In this document: piece after piece, positions 1 to 6,191 of the stretch | Position numbering within the stretch: the first letter of the stretch is position 1 | How the letters are laid out: each line of letters begins with the position of its first letter | Assembly (NCBI GenBank): GCA_030627475.1 | Contig: DAOURZ010000036.1 | Coordinates: 1 to 8,869, forward strand | DNA length: 8,869 nt | Reading direction: 5' to 3' | Source: Deltaproteobacteria bacterium | GTDB lineage: Bacteria; Desulfobacterota; Desulfobacteria; Desulfobacterales; ETH-SRB1 | The notes under the pieces: model-generated | Seen by the model: the letters and a program-made list of their open reading frames with translations, nothing else | Database searches by the model: none | What the model was told of the DNA's origin: nothing | Program-made: the position numbers and the translations under genes

Positions 1-607
1 GACAGATATTGAAAAAGAAAAAGGTAAAAGCTATGAAATAGGCGGTCAGTTTTATGCTCTGGAAAACCTGAAGATCGGATTGACACTGTTCAGGATTGAC
101 ATGGAAGATGAAATTGCGTGGAACAATGTTACATTCAGAAATGAAAATCTGGATAAGACAAGGCATCAAGGCGCAGAGTTTGCAATGTCATATAAATTAA
201 AAAACATGGCCAAATTTTACAGCAACATCACCTGGCATGATGCAGAATTCAGAGAAGGCGGAAATATTGGCAAGAAAGTACCTTTAGTTCCCCAGGAAAT
301 GGCCAATGCCGGACTGGAAATATACCTGCCATATGCTCTTATGTTACGTCCCGAAGTGCGATATGTTGGAAAAAGTTATCTTGGCTTTGACTACGACAAC
401 AGCTCCGAGTATCTGGATGACTATACAATCTATAATCTTTTCCTCAGGTACAAACCGGAATTTGACGACCTCAAACTTTCAGCCTTTTTCGGTGTCGAAA
501 ACCTGACAGATGAGAAGTACTCTACAATGGGATATGAAGGCACACCTAACGTATATTATCCATCACCCGGAATTACAATTAAAGGTGGAATATCCTTTAA
601 TTTTTAG
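1..607 (+). CDS. TonB-dependent outer-membrane receptor, C-terminal part (5' end outside window)
   Basis: The reading frame is open from base 2 to the TAG at 605-607, giving about 201 residues with the start outside the window. The segment has the alternating polar/aromatic pattern of the last strands of a TonB-dependent receptor barrel. It contains the family-typical 'FGVENLTDEKYS' stretch near the end and stops in '...GGISFNF', with the terminal phenylalanine that the BAM complex recognises in outer-membrane barrels. Such receptors import siderophores, cobalamin or other large ligands using TonB energy. The plug domain and TonB box lie off the left edge, so the ligand cannot be named. An internal TTG at 80 is not the real start, because the same frame continues upstream with good barrel-like sequence. 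The ABC-2 exporter genes follow on the same strand after about 210 nt. Confidence 0.9.
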   Translation, partial: TDIEKEKGKSYEIGGQFYALENLKIGLTLFRIDMEDEIAWNNVTFRNENLDKTRHQGAEFAMSYKLKNMAKFYSNITWHDAEFREGGNIGKKVPLVPQEMANAGLEIYLPYALMLRPEVRYVGKSYLGFDYDNSSEYLDDYTIYNLFLRYKPEFDDLKLSAFFGVENLTDEKYSTMGYEGTPNVYYPSPGITIKGGISFNF

Positions 608-646
608 TTCTATAATTATCAGGGGGAGAAAAGTCGGTAGTCCCTA

Positions 647-802
647 CAAATTTGTTTGATCTACCCTATTTAAAATAGGCACAAAAGTTGAAGGGATAGC
701 GAGCTATTTCAAGATTTTTGTGATTTTAGATCGGGCAAAAGGTGGCCTGAAGCTGTAAGACATGGTTTTGGATGAATGGTTGTATTAAGTTGGGAAGTGA
801 GG
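647..802 (+). repeat. Dispersed intergenic repeat, copy A
   Basis: This non-coding stretch between the receptor and the ABC ATPase aligns by eye with 8198-8321 in the same orientation. Shared blocks in order are CAAATTT, a TTTAAA-containing imperfect palindrome followed by ATAGGC, TTGA-GG-AT, GAGCTATTTC (701-710) and TTTTG-ATT--AGATC. Copy A has a 7-bp-armed palindrome at 665-679 (CCTATTT/AAATAGG) and a short hairpin ATAGC-GA-GCTAT around 697-708. The alignment is clear to about 767. The stretch to 802, ending GTTGGGAAGTGAGG, belongs to copy A with less certainty. It may be a MITE-like or REP-like element; no ORF is visible inside. Confidence 0.65.
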
Positions 803-819
803 AAGTCAAAAGGTAATAG

Positions 820-1659
820 ATGATCAAAATTGAAAAACTTTACAAGCGTTACAAAAAAAATGCTGCCCTGCAAGGACTTGATCTTCATATCCACGGAGGT
901 TCCTTTTTCGGCCTTTTGGGGCCTAATGGTGCGGGGAAAACAACCACTGTCAAAATTCTTACCACATTGGTACGTCCTGATTCCGGCAGAGCAATCATAA
1001 ACGGATTTGATGTGGTAAAAGAGCCAGCTTCAGCCAAGATGGAAACAGGGGTTGTCCAGCAATCCATCAACCTTGATATGGAACTTACGGCAAAAGAAAA
1101 CCTTTTTATACACGGTCTTTTGTACAAAATGCCGTACAAGGCCATAAAAAAGGCGGGAGAGAAGATGCTATCCTTTGTTGATCTTGATAACAGCGCAGAT
1201 ATGCCTGTAAAAACCTTTTCTGGCGGCATGAAAAGAAAACTCATGATAGCAAGAGCGCTTATGCACAAACCTAATGTTGTCTTTCTTGATGAGCCTACGG
1301 CAGGGCTTGATGCAAAAACAAGAAAAAAACTCTGGATTATCTTAAGAAAAATCAATCAAAAAGGAGCGACCATTCTTCTGACTACCCATTACATTGAAGA
1401 AGCTGAGGCCCTATGCAGCGAGGTGGGAATTGTCGATTTTGGAAAATTGATAGCCATTGATACCCCAAAAAATCTTGTTCAAAGCGCCGGACACATTGTA
1501 GTTGATGAAATGACGGAAAAAGAGATCAAAAGCCATTTTTTTCCCAGCAGAAAGGAGGCATCTTTTTTTGTGGAACGTTTAAAAGGAAGCGCCCTTGTCC
1601 GTGAGGCAAACCTTGAGGATGTTTTTTTAAAGCTCACAGGGAGGCGTGTAAGCCCATGA
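820..1659 (+). CDS. ABC-2 type exporter ATPase (DrrA/NodI-like)
   Basis: This 279-residue nucleotide-binding protein powers export by the membrane partner encoded immediately downstream. Visible motifs are Walker A GPNGAGKTT (residues 34-42), a Q-loop glutamine near 80, the ABC signature FSGGM (133-137), Walker B VVFLDE (153-158) followed by the D-loop AGLDA, and the H-loop histidine at 190. The C-terminal end LEDVFLKLTG is typical of the DrrA/CcmA-like drug, lipid and polysaccharide exporters. An AAAAGG ribosome-binding site ends six bases before the ATG at 820, which supports this start. The stop overlaps the permease start as ATGA, so the two are translationally coupled. The substrate is not evident. 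The nearby receptor is on the same strand, but 210 nt and a repeat separate them. Confidence 0.93.
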   Translation: MIKIEKLYKRYKKNAALQGLDLHIHGGSFFGLLGPNGAGKTTTVKILTTLVRPDSGRAIINGFDVVKEPASAKMETGVVQQSINLDMELTAKENLFIHGLLYKMPYKAIKKAGEKMLSFVDLDNSADMPVKTFSGGMKRKLMIARALMHKPNVVFLDEPTAGLDAKTRKKLWIILRKINQKGATILLTTHYIEEAEALCSEVGIVDFGKLIAIDTPKNLVQSAGHIVVDEMTEKEIKSHFFPSRKEASFFVERLKGSALVREANLEDVFLKLTGRRVSP

Positions 1660-2390
1660 AAGGTTTGTTTGCATTGTTTTTAAGAGAAATGCTGATTATC
1701 CGAAAAAGGTTATTCAAAATGATCCTTTCTTTTTCTGTCTCGCCTCTGCTTTATATGGTGGCATTTGGACTCGGCCTTGGAAAAAACCTGGAAGTGGAAA
1801 ATGTTCAATACATGGTATTTATGGTCCCGGGACTTGTTGCGATGAGCAGCATGGGCCAGAGTTTTGCAATAGCAAGTGAAATTAATATCTCCCGGTTTTA
1901 CTGGAAGATATTTGAAGAATTCCAGGCAGCGCCCGTATCGAATTTTGCCATTGCCCTTGGAGAGATACTCAGCGGCATGGTAAGGGGAGTTATGGCGGCA
2001 ACGGTTATCGTTATACTTGCAATGGTTTTTGGTGTAAAAGTTCATCTTTCCTTATATTTCTGGATATCGGTTTTGGTAAACACTTTTATCTTCAGCGCAC
2101 TTGCGGTAAATGCCGCCATGCTTGTCAGGTCTCATGCGGATCAGGCCATGTTAAGCAATTTCGTGATTACCCCGATGGCCTTTTTGTGCGGCACATTTTT
2201 TTCCCTGCAATCATTGCCTGACTGGGCGTACTATGCGGTACAGGCGCTTCCTTTAACTCATACCTCCGGAATCATAAGGGCAGCCGCTTTGGGAAACACC
2301 ATGCCGTGGAACCATTTTTTTATTGCCCTTGGGTTTGGTATAGTTTTTTTTATTTCAAGCGTATATATGGTAAAAAGGGTCGAGGCGTAG
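1656..2390 (+). CDS. ABC-2 type exporter permease (NodJ/DrrB/YadH-like)
   Basis: This 244-residue inner-membrane protein is the transmembrane half of the exporter; two copies would pair with two ATPase copies. The sequence shows about six hydrophobic segments, starting near residues 22-42 and ending at about 219-238. It also carries the ABC-2 family signature region around residues 175-210, with FLCGTFFSLQSLPDWAYYA followed by QALPLTHTSGIIRAAALG. Its length is normal for the family (about 240-260). The ATG overlaps the ATPase stop codon (ATGA). The gene ends cleanly at TAG 2388-2390, and a truncated foreign reading frame begins at once after it. The substrate is unknown: drug, lipid or glycan are all possible. 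Confidence 0.92.
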   Translation: MKGLFALFLREMLIIRKRLFKMILSFSVSPLLYMVAFGLGLGKNLEVENVQYMVFMVPGLVAMSSMGQSFAIASEINISRFYWKIFEEFQAAPVSNFAIALGEILSGMVRGVMAATVIVILAMVFGVKVHLSLYFWISVLVNTFIFSALAVNAAMLVRSHADQAMLSNFVITPMAFLCGTFFSLQSLPDWAYYAVQALPLTHTSGIIRAAALGNTMPWNHFFIALGFGIVFFISSVYMVKRVEA

Positions 2391-2391
2391 A

Positions 2392-2619
2392 GATCGGAAA
2401 GATGAAAATATCAATTCACTATTAGCTTCAACAATAAAGTATTTATGTGATGAAAGGGGAATTGAAACGCCGAATTGGCTCTGGAAAGTTCCATCTTGCA
2501 AAGAGCCTTGGTTTGTTTCCGGATATGATAATTTAAAAGCAATATCAATAGCAGAAAGTCCTGTGTTTTTTCGCAGAAGGAAAATATTTGTATTGGAAAA
2601 TTTTCTTTCACGAGTATAA
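2392..2619 (+). pseudogene. C-terminal remnant of an antitoxin/regulator-like protein
   Basis: A frame open from just after an in-frame TAA at 2371 reads coherently from about 2392 to the TAA at 2617-2619. It contains 72 codons from 2401 and no usable ATG, GTG or TTG at its beginning. The peptide contains LLASTIKYLCDERGI, then NWLWKV, EPWFVSGYDNLKAI and AESPVFFRRRKIFVLENFLSRV in order. From memory of such proteins, the closing pattern 'ESP..FRRR.IFV..N.LSR' is typical of the C-terminal half of small HTH-type proteins found in toxin-antitoxin-like pairs with nucleotidyltransferases. The N-terminal HTH half and any toxin partner are absent, so this looks like a gene relic abutting the ABC permease. 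The family assignment is from recall only, but the coding character is convincing. Confidence 0.55.
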
Positions 2620-2658
2620 GATAAGAGAGCAACAGACTGAACTCCGCTCAAATTCTTC

Positions 2659-2689
2659 TTGACATTAATTCACTTTTTTACATCATATT
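2659..2689 (+). promoter_or_regulatory. Probable sigma70 promoter of the riboswitch leader
   Basis: A perfect TTGACA (-35) lies at 2659-2664. A CATATT (-10-like, 4 of 6 matches) lies at 2684-2689, with a 19-bp spacer, slightly longer than ideal. Transcription would begin near 2696, exactly at the 5' edge of the cobalamin aptamer. That placement supports the call more than the -10 match does. Confidence 0.6.
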
Positions 2690-2696
2690 AATGAAT

Positions 2697-2862
2697 CGTT
2701 ACACGATGCTCCAAGGAGCTTAATAGAGAATCCCGTGCAAATCGGGAGCGAGCCCGCCGCTGTGATCGGGGACGAACGCCGCAATTGATAGCCACTGCCC
2801 GGCAAAAGTTGGGAGGGAAGGCGCAGCAAGTAGGATGATCCGAGAGCCAGAAGACCTGTCTG
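2697..2862 (+). ncRNA. Cobalamin (vitamin B12) riboswitch aptamer
   Basis: The conserved landmarks appear in the right order and spacing. GATGCTCC..GGAGCTTAATAG is followed by GAATCCCGTGCAAATCGGGAGC, CCCGCCGCTGTGATCGGGGACG, GCCACTG, GGGAGGGAAGGCGC, GGATGATCCGAGAGCCAG and the B12-box core AGCCAGAAGACCTGTC at 2845-2860. This element binds adenosyl- or related cobalamin in the nascent mRNA and usually turns off genes for B12 uptake or synthesis, or for B12-independent enzymes. It is followed by a strong intrinsic terminator, so control is probably by transcription attenuation. The gene after it is broken, so the switch seems to be an orphan. Confidence 0.96.
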
Positions 2863-2875
2863 TATATATATACAG
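2860..2875. repeat. Perfect 16-bp palindrome just after the B12 box
   Basis: The sequence CTGTATATATATACAG is its own reverse complement and begins within the last bases of the B12 box. In RNA it could form a small hairpin that competes with folding around the box or serves as a linker in the expression platform. Its role is inferred; only the symmetry is directly seen. Confidence 0.5.
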
Positions 2876-2927
2876 CACTTTCGTGGACAGGGGTGTTGGT
2901 TGAAAATTTTGTGGATAAAAAAGGGAT

Positions 2928-2965
2928 ATCCCCAAACTCGTGATTTGAGTTTGGGGATTTTTTTT
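2928..2965 (+). terminator. Intrinsic terminator of the riboswitch expression platform
   Basis: A perfect 12-bp stem, ATCCCCAAACTC (2928-2939) with GAGTTTGGGGAT (2947-2958), closes a 7-nt loop. A run of seven T (2959-2965) follows at once. It lies about 65 nt after the aptamer, on the same strand, as expected for a cobalamin-induced terminator. An overlapping GGGATATCCC palindrome (2923-2932) could form part of an alternative, antiterminating fold. Confidence 0.93.
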
Positions 2966-3001
2966 GGAAAAAGGCAATACAAAATTGACTTTGCCGGCTA
3001 A

Positions 3002-3214
3002 CATATCAATAAACATTTTTATCTTGCTGCTGTTTTCTATGCAGCAAGCTTGATTCTGCTCCCATTGCCGAAAAAAGCATGGTCTATATTCTTCCTGTGC
3101 CTTGGCCTTGCAGCAAATCTTGTTTCTACCATCATCCGGCATTTCTCTATTTGTCCGCTCCTTCCCATGTATGCAGAACCTTTTTTTCTGCCAGATTGTA
3201 TAGCCATTGATGGC
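3002..3214 (+). pseudogene. Truncated CcsA-like (cytochrome c biogenesis) membrane-protein remnant
   Basis: The frame after a TAA at 2999-3001 reads a hydrophobic protein beginning HINKHFYLAAVFYAASLILL. A second hydrophobic segment AWSIFFLCLGLAANLVSTII follows, then RHFSICPLLPMYAEPFFLP. This layout of two membrane helices followed by an Arg and a 'P.LPMY..PFFLP' motif resembles the N-terminus of CcsA/ResC-type haem-handling proteins for cytochrome c maturation (recalled pattern). No ATG or GTG is available; the first TTG (3050) is already inside the first helix. From about 3215 on, the frame (open to TGA 3358) is only the antisense of the methylase pseudogene. So the gene seems to have lost its start codon and everything after its third hydrophobic segment. 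It lies directly downstream of the riboswitch and its terminator and was probably the switch's target. Confidence 0.4.
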
Positions 3215-3222
3215 AGTTGTTC

Positions 3223-3895
3223 TTATTCATTGAGAGAAGACATTGCGGATAATAAAGCGTTTCTTTCTAATACCGGCATTTTTTTGAGTCTTGCCACCCA
3301 ATTTTTTGTCCTTTTTGTTATTCGTTCTCTTTCTCTAAAGTTGTCACCGAGATATTGATAATCATGCAACCCTACAGGCGACAGGCGGAGGATAGTTCAT
3401 CCATATCCATTCAGTCGCCATTCCATGATGGGTGGCTGCCCAAAAAAAGTGAATATGCCAACCTCTTAAAGATTTTTCATATAAAAAAGACTCGTACCCT
3501 GATATCATAACCATACAAGGAAGAGATTTTATTACTTCCAATAGTTCTATATGCTGCTCCCTCGTATATTCGTATTTAAATGTAGGATAATGTTTTTTTC
3601 TCAGCTTTCTAAGGTACGGAGGATCGCAATAAACCAATTCTTTTCCTGTGAAGTGATGACTTTCGAGGTAATGAACAGCATCGTCATGAATCAATTCGAA
3701 ATCTATTTTGCTGTAAGTTCTTTTCCACATCTTTATTGTATTCGGGTCAATTTCAATACCAATATTTTTCTTTGCCGGTTTTTTCTTACGAATAACCGCT
3801 CCACCTCCCAAATGAGTTTCTATGTAAACCTTATGGGGTGGCATTAAATTTATTAGCCGTTGGTAAACGCCTCCTTTGCCTCCTGGATAATTCAT
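3223..3895 (-). pseudogene. DNA adenine methylase (D12 class), frameshifted by a 7-bp duplication
   Basis: The intact frame from ATG 3895 encodes 177 residues. It has the family's opening NYPGGKGGVYQRLINLMPPH, motif I ETHLGGGAV (26-34) for S-adenosylmethionine binding, catalytic DPPY (91-94), ISGYES (131-136) and TEWIWMNYPPP (161-171). It then stops early as VACRVA. In the next frame the natural C-terminus continues: GLHDYQYLG, NFRERERI, NWVARLKKMPVLERN, ending SLNE with TAA at 3223-3225. A perfect tandem duplication ACAGGCG/ACAGGCG (3374-3387, + strand) explains the shift. Removing one copy restores PPPVGLHDY and a 221-residue protein. Such enzymes methylate adenine N6, often in phages or orphan modification systems. 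The ATG lacks a strong ribosome-binding site. The product is probably inactive or weakened unless the shift is bypassed. Confidence 0.88.
3374..3387. repeat. Perfect 7-bp tandem duplication inside the methylase gene
   Basis: ACAGGCG occurs twice in direct succession (3374-3380 and 3381-3387). Being seven bases long, the extra copy shifts the methylase frame by one. Its deletion would restore a continuous family-like reading frame, so this is the inactivating lesion. It could in principle revert by strand slippage. Confidence 0.9.
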
Positions 3896-4139
3896 GCCAG
3901 TATTATCAAAGAAAAAAATGATAATGTTAAGAAAAAAAACGAATCTTTTTTTGATAGCTAAAAAAATGAGGGGAAATAGCTTGGATTAGCCTGTAATTAT
4001 AATGACTTGGTGTGATTTTCGCAAAAATTATTCCACACCAGTTCCGGTTGAGCCTTAATTTATCGGAGCATAGGTGTCTCAGTTTTGCTGAGCGCTATAG
4101 GTAAAATAATTCAAAAGTTTTTTTGTTTCTGCAAGAGGC
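3896..4139. other. Intergenic stretch between barrel gene and methylase, with hairpins
   Basis: No convincing gene was found in these 244 bases. They hold several inverted repeats. ATTATCA/TGATAAT lies just upstream of the methylase start. A 7-bp-armed TGGTGTG/CACACCA hairpin (4008-4014 and 4034-4040) has an inner ATTTT/AAAAT stem. A stem ATAG-gtgt-CTCAG-loop-CTGAG-cg-CTAT lies at 4070-4098. None is followed by a proper T-run on either strand, so no intrinsic terminator can be claimed for the upstream four-gene operon. Confidence 0.55.
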
Positions 4140-5447
4140 TCAGAAGTAATATTTTGCAAAGCAGGCGGCCTTGTAATCATACGGCTTTTCTCCAAATTCG
4201 CTGTGAAATTCACCGTTAAACAAGCTGAATTTGAACTTAAGCTCAAGGTTTGATATCGGTTCATATAACAATTCCGTTGTTAATGAATAACTTTTGTCAT
4301 TAATATTAAAAATAATACTCAGTGAAGGGGTGAAGTAAAGTATATTAAAAGGTTCTTTCTGGGTAATCTTGAGATACAAATATTGTTTCATAAAATTTTT
4401 ATCACTGTAGTAAGCTTTTGTGTATCCAATGCTTTTCTTCAGGCTGTTTTCGGCGCCCGTTGTCTGGTAAGTATTGTATCCTTTTTGAATATAATTGTAA
4501 TACGCTCTTATTTCCTCATTGCTGAATCCGGCTCCGTTTCTGTAAATCTCCGCAATAAATGTTGTGTCATATGCGTTTAGATAACGAACCCCCAAAAGAT
4601 AACTGATAGCGTCGGATTGCTTAGTGTGCAGAATGCCATTACTGTCGATATATTTCTTTTCAAAATTATTAATAAAGGCTGCTTCGCCGTGCAGTTCAAG
4701 GTTAGTCGTAAAATTTCTTGAAAAATCGACTCCGACCCTGTCATCAATACTTTTTCCTGCAAGAAACATAATATCTATGTCGGTATCATATGCCAGGAAG
4801 TATAGCTTTCCTGCAAAATTCAGATGGTCTGTTTCCCCAAAACCGCTGTTGAGATCATTATAAACAGGAATAATTACCGGCGTGAAAGCAATAGTTTTGA
4901 TCCGCCCTGAAAGGCTTTTTATATAATCAATGGATAGTGTTGAATAACCCTCAAGAGATGCTTCCGGATCGTCAGGGTCTTTTGGCCTGCTTGTAAAGGC
5001 AGTGGGGTTCCACGCATAACCTTTGCCCCACTTAATTACTTTTTTTCCTGCTTCAATAGTAAAAGAAGGTGTGACTTCAAACAAAATACCCCCTTCGTAT
5101 ATTGTAGTTTCATCATCCTTTCCGAGATAATTCCGTTTCATGTTGGTGTTTGTTTTTATATATAGCTTTGCGGCGTTTTTTTTGTAATCTCCTTCCAACT
5201 GTAAAGTAATATCGTATGAGTTAACAGAGGAACCTTCTTTACGATTATAAAACTTCTGGTAATAAAGCTCTGAATCCTTATTCAGGCTATATATTGTATA
5301 ATCGGCTTCAATGTTTCCACCAATATTATAGGGCTTGTCTTTGGTATCGGGTATTTCAAAATCATATTCACTGCCGAATACATTTAGAGGAAGGAAAGAT
5401 ACAAACAAATATAGAAGAAAAATAACAGTCTGTTTAGATATAAACAT
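4140..5447 (-). CDS. Outer-membrane beta-barrel protein of a Lol-like transport operon
   Basis: This 435-residue protein starts with a clear signal peptide (hydrophobic residues about 7-23, likely cleavage after NVFG near 25). It ends in FAKYYF, with the C-terminal aromatic residue typical of BAM-inserted barrels. The body alternates polar and aromatic residues in short strands throughout. A notable segment at residues 137-162, VIKWGKGYAWNPTAF then RPKDPDDPE, resembles conserved parts of uncharacterised barrel proteins found beside LolA-like proteins and RND/ABC transporters (recalled). The ATG follows the stop of the LolA-like gene as TAAGGATG. There is little room for a ribosome-binding site, so translation is probably coupled. 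As last gene of the operon it could receive or pass on the cargo in the outer membrane. Its exact function is unknown. Confidence 0.85.
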   Translation of the reverse strand: MFISKQTVIFLLYLFVSFLPLNVFGSEYDFEIPDTKDKPYNIGGNIEADYTIYSLNKDSELYYQKFYNRKEGSSVNSYDITLQLEGDYKKNAAKLYIKTNTNMKRNYLGKDDETTIYEGGILFEVTPSFTIEAGKKVIKWGKGYAWNPTAFTSRPKDPDDPEASLEGYSTLSIDYIKSLSGRIKTIAFTPVIIPVYNDLNSGFGETDHLNFAGKLYFLAYDTDIDIMFLAGKSIDDRVGVDFSRNFTTNLELHGEAAFINNFEKKYIDSNGILHTKQSDAISYLLGVRYLNAYDTTFIAEIYRNGAGFSNEEIRAYYNYIQKGYNTYQTTGAENSLKKSIGYTKAYYSDKNFMKQYLYLKITQKEPFNILYFTPSLSIIFNINDKSYSLTTELLYEPISNLELKFKFSLFNGEFHSEFGEKPYDYKAACFAKYYF

Positions 5448-5449
5448 CC

Positions 5450-6181
5450 TTACCGAAGACCGTTAATTCTCGGCATATAGTTTAAGGTGAAGGCCTCGTC
5501 ATGCAAATCTTTCTTTTTAACCTTTGCAAAAATAATAATTGATTTGTATGCTTTATAGAGCGGGCTGTCGGTTTCGATTACGGCAGGACGAATAATACCA
5601 CCTCCAAAATCCTTGATCTTCTTGAAATGAAGGGTTTTGATCAGCATGCCTGATGAGGCAAAGCATTTTATTTTGACCGGAAGAAGTTTTTTACCTTCAA
5701 CAAACATTTTTATTTTGTCATAAGCAACAGTATTTGTCCTGGCTTTAAGGTAAAGGATGTGTCCTTTGTCTGTTGTTTCAACCTTTTCACAATTATATTC
5801 CATTCCGTAATCAAGACGCATAATATCCGAATTGTTGAACACTCCGCCGGTAACCGACTGAAGGCTGGTTATGCGTATCGGTTTACCTACATCAGGGATG
5901 TAAAGCCACATATTATCGCCAACACGAAGAGTAGCACGGCCTTTTTCGCTGGCTGGAGACAGAAAGACAGATGCCATTTTATCCTTACCTTTTTTAACAG
6001 AGTACATGACAAACTCTTTTTTTGAACCATCAGGTTCAATATTTATCAGCTTTCTATACATTTCAAAATTTTCCGGGTTCAGATTGCGATCAACCTTTTT
6101 GAGCATTTCATTCCCGTCAAGTGCAAACGCCGGAACGACCAACAACTGACATATTAAAAGCAATAAAAAGATTTTTTTCAT
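5450..6181 (-). CDS. Periplasmic LolA-like outer-membrane lipoprotein-sorting protein
   Basis: This 243-residue protein has a textbook signal peptide MKKIFLLLLICQLLVVPAFA, with cleavage expected after AFA at residue 20. The mature part shows the hallmark of the LolA-like sorting family: MWLYIPDVGKPIRI (91-104), then a serine-rich link and NNSDIMRLDYG (116-126), which corresponds to the family's 'gSDfsy.D' region. These proteins form an open half-barrel that carries a lipid or acylated protein through the periplasm. The ATG at 6181 was chosen because AGGAGAAAAAGG lies directly upstream and the signal peptide starts there. The frame is open for 30 more codons to 6271, but that part lies inside the permease gene and would spoil the signal peptide. 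The gene sits between an FtsX-type permease and a barrel protein, which fits a carrier between the two membranes. Confidence 0.88.
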   Translation of the reverse strand: MKKIFLLLLICQLLVVPAFALDGNEMLKKVDRNLNPENFEMYRKLINIEPDGSKKEFVMYSVKKGKDKMASVFLSPASEKGRATLRVGDNMWLYIPDVGKPIRITSLQSVTGGVFNNSDIMRLDYGMEYNCEKVETTDKGHILYLKARTNTVAYDKIKMFVEGKKLLPVKIKCFASSGMLIKTLHFKKIKDFGGGIIRPAVIETDSPLYKAYKSIIIFAKVKKKDLHDEAFTLNYMPRINGLR

Positions 6182-6191
6182 CCTTTTTCTC

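Noticed and set aside
885..1355. Minus-strand frame of 156 codons inside the ABC ATPase
   Set aside because: It lies wholly within a gene with all ABC motifs intact on the other strand; it has no ribosome-binding site and no family features.
2355..2651. Minus-strand frame of 98 codons after the exporter
   Set aside because: It is the shadow of the plus-strand antitoxin-like remnant, whose reading is clearly more protein-like.
2720..3142. Minus-strand frame of 140 codons over the riboswitch
   Set aside because: It runs antisense through the aptamer and terminator, and its peptide has no protein-like pattern; it is a by-product of structured RNA sequence.
3050..3358. Plus-strand reading frame of 102 codons taken as a whole gene
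   Set aside because: Only the part before about 3214 has coherent membrane-protein character. The rest lies antisense to the C-terminal coding sequence of the methylase, so the full frame is a chimera of remnant and shadow.
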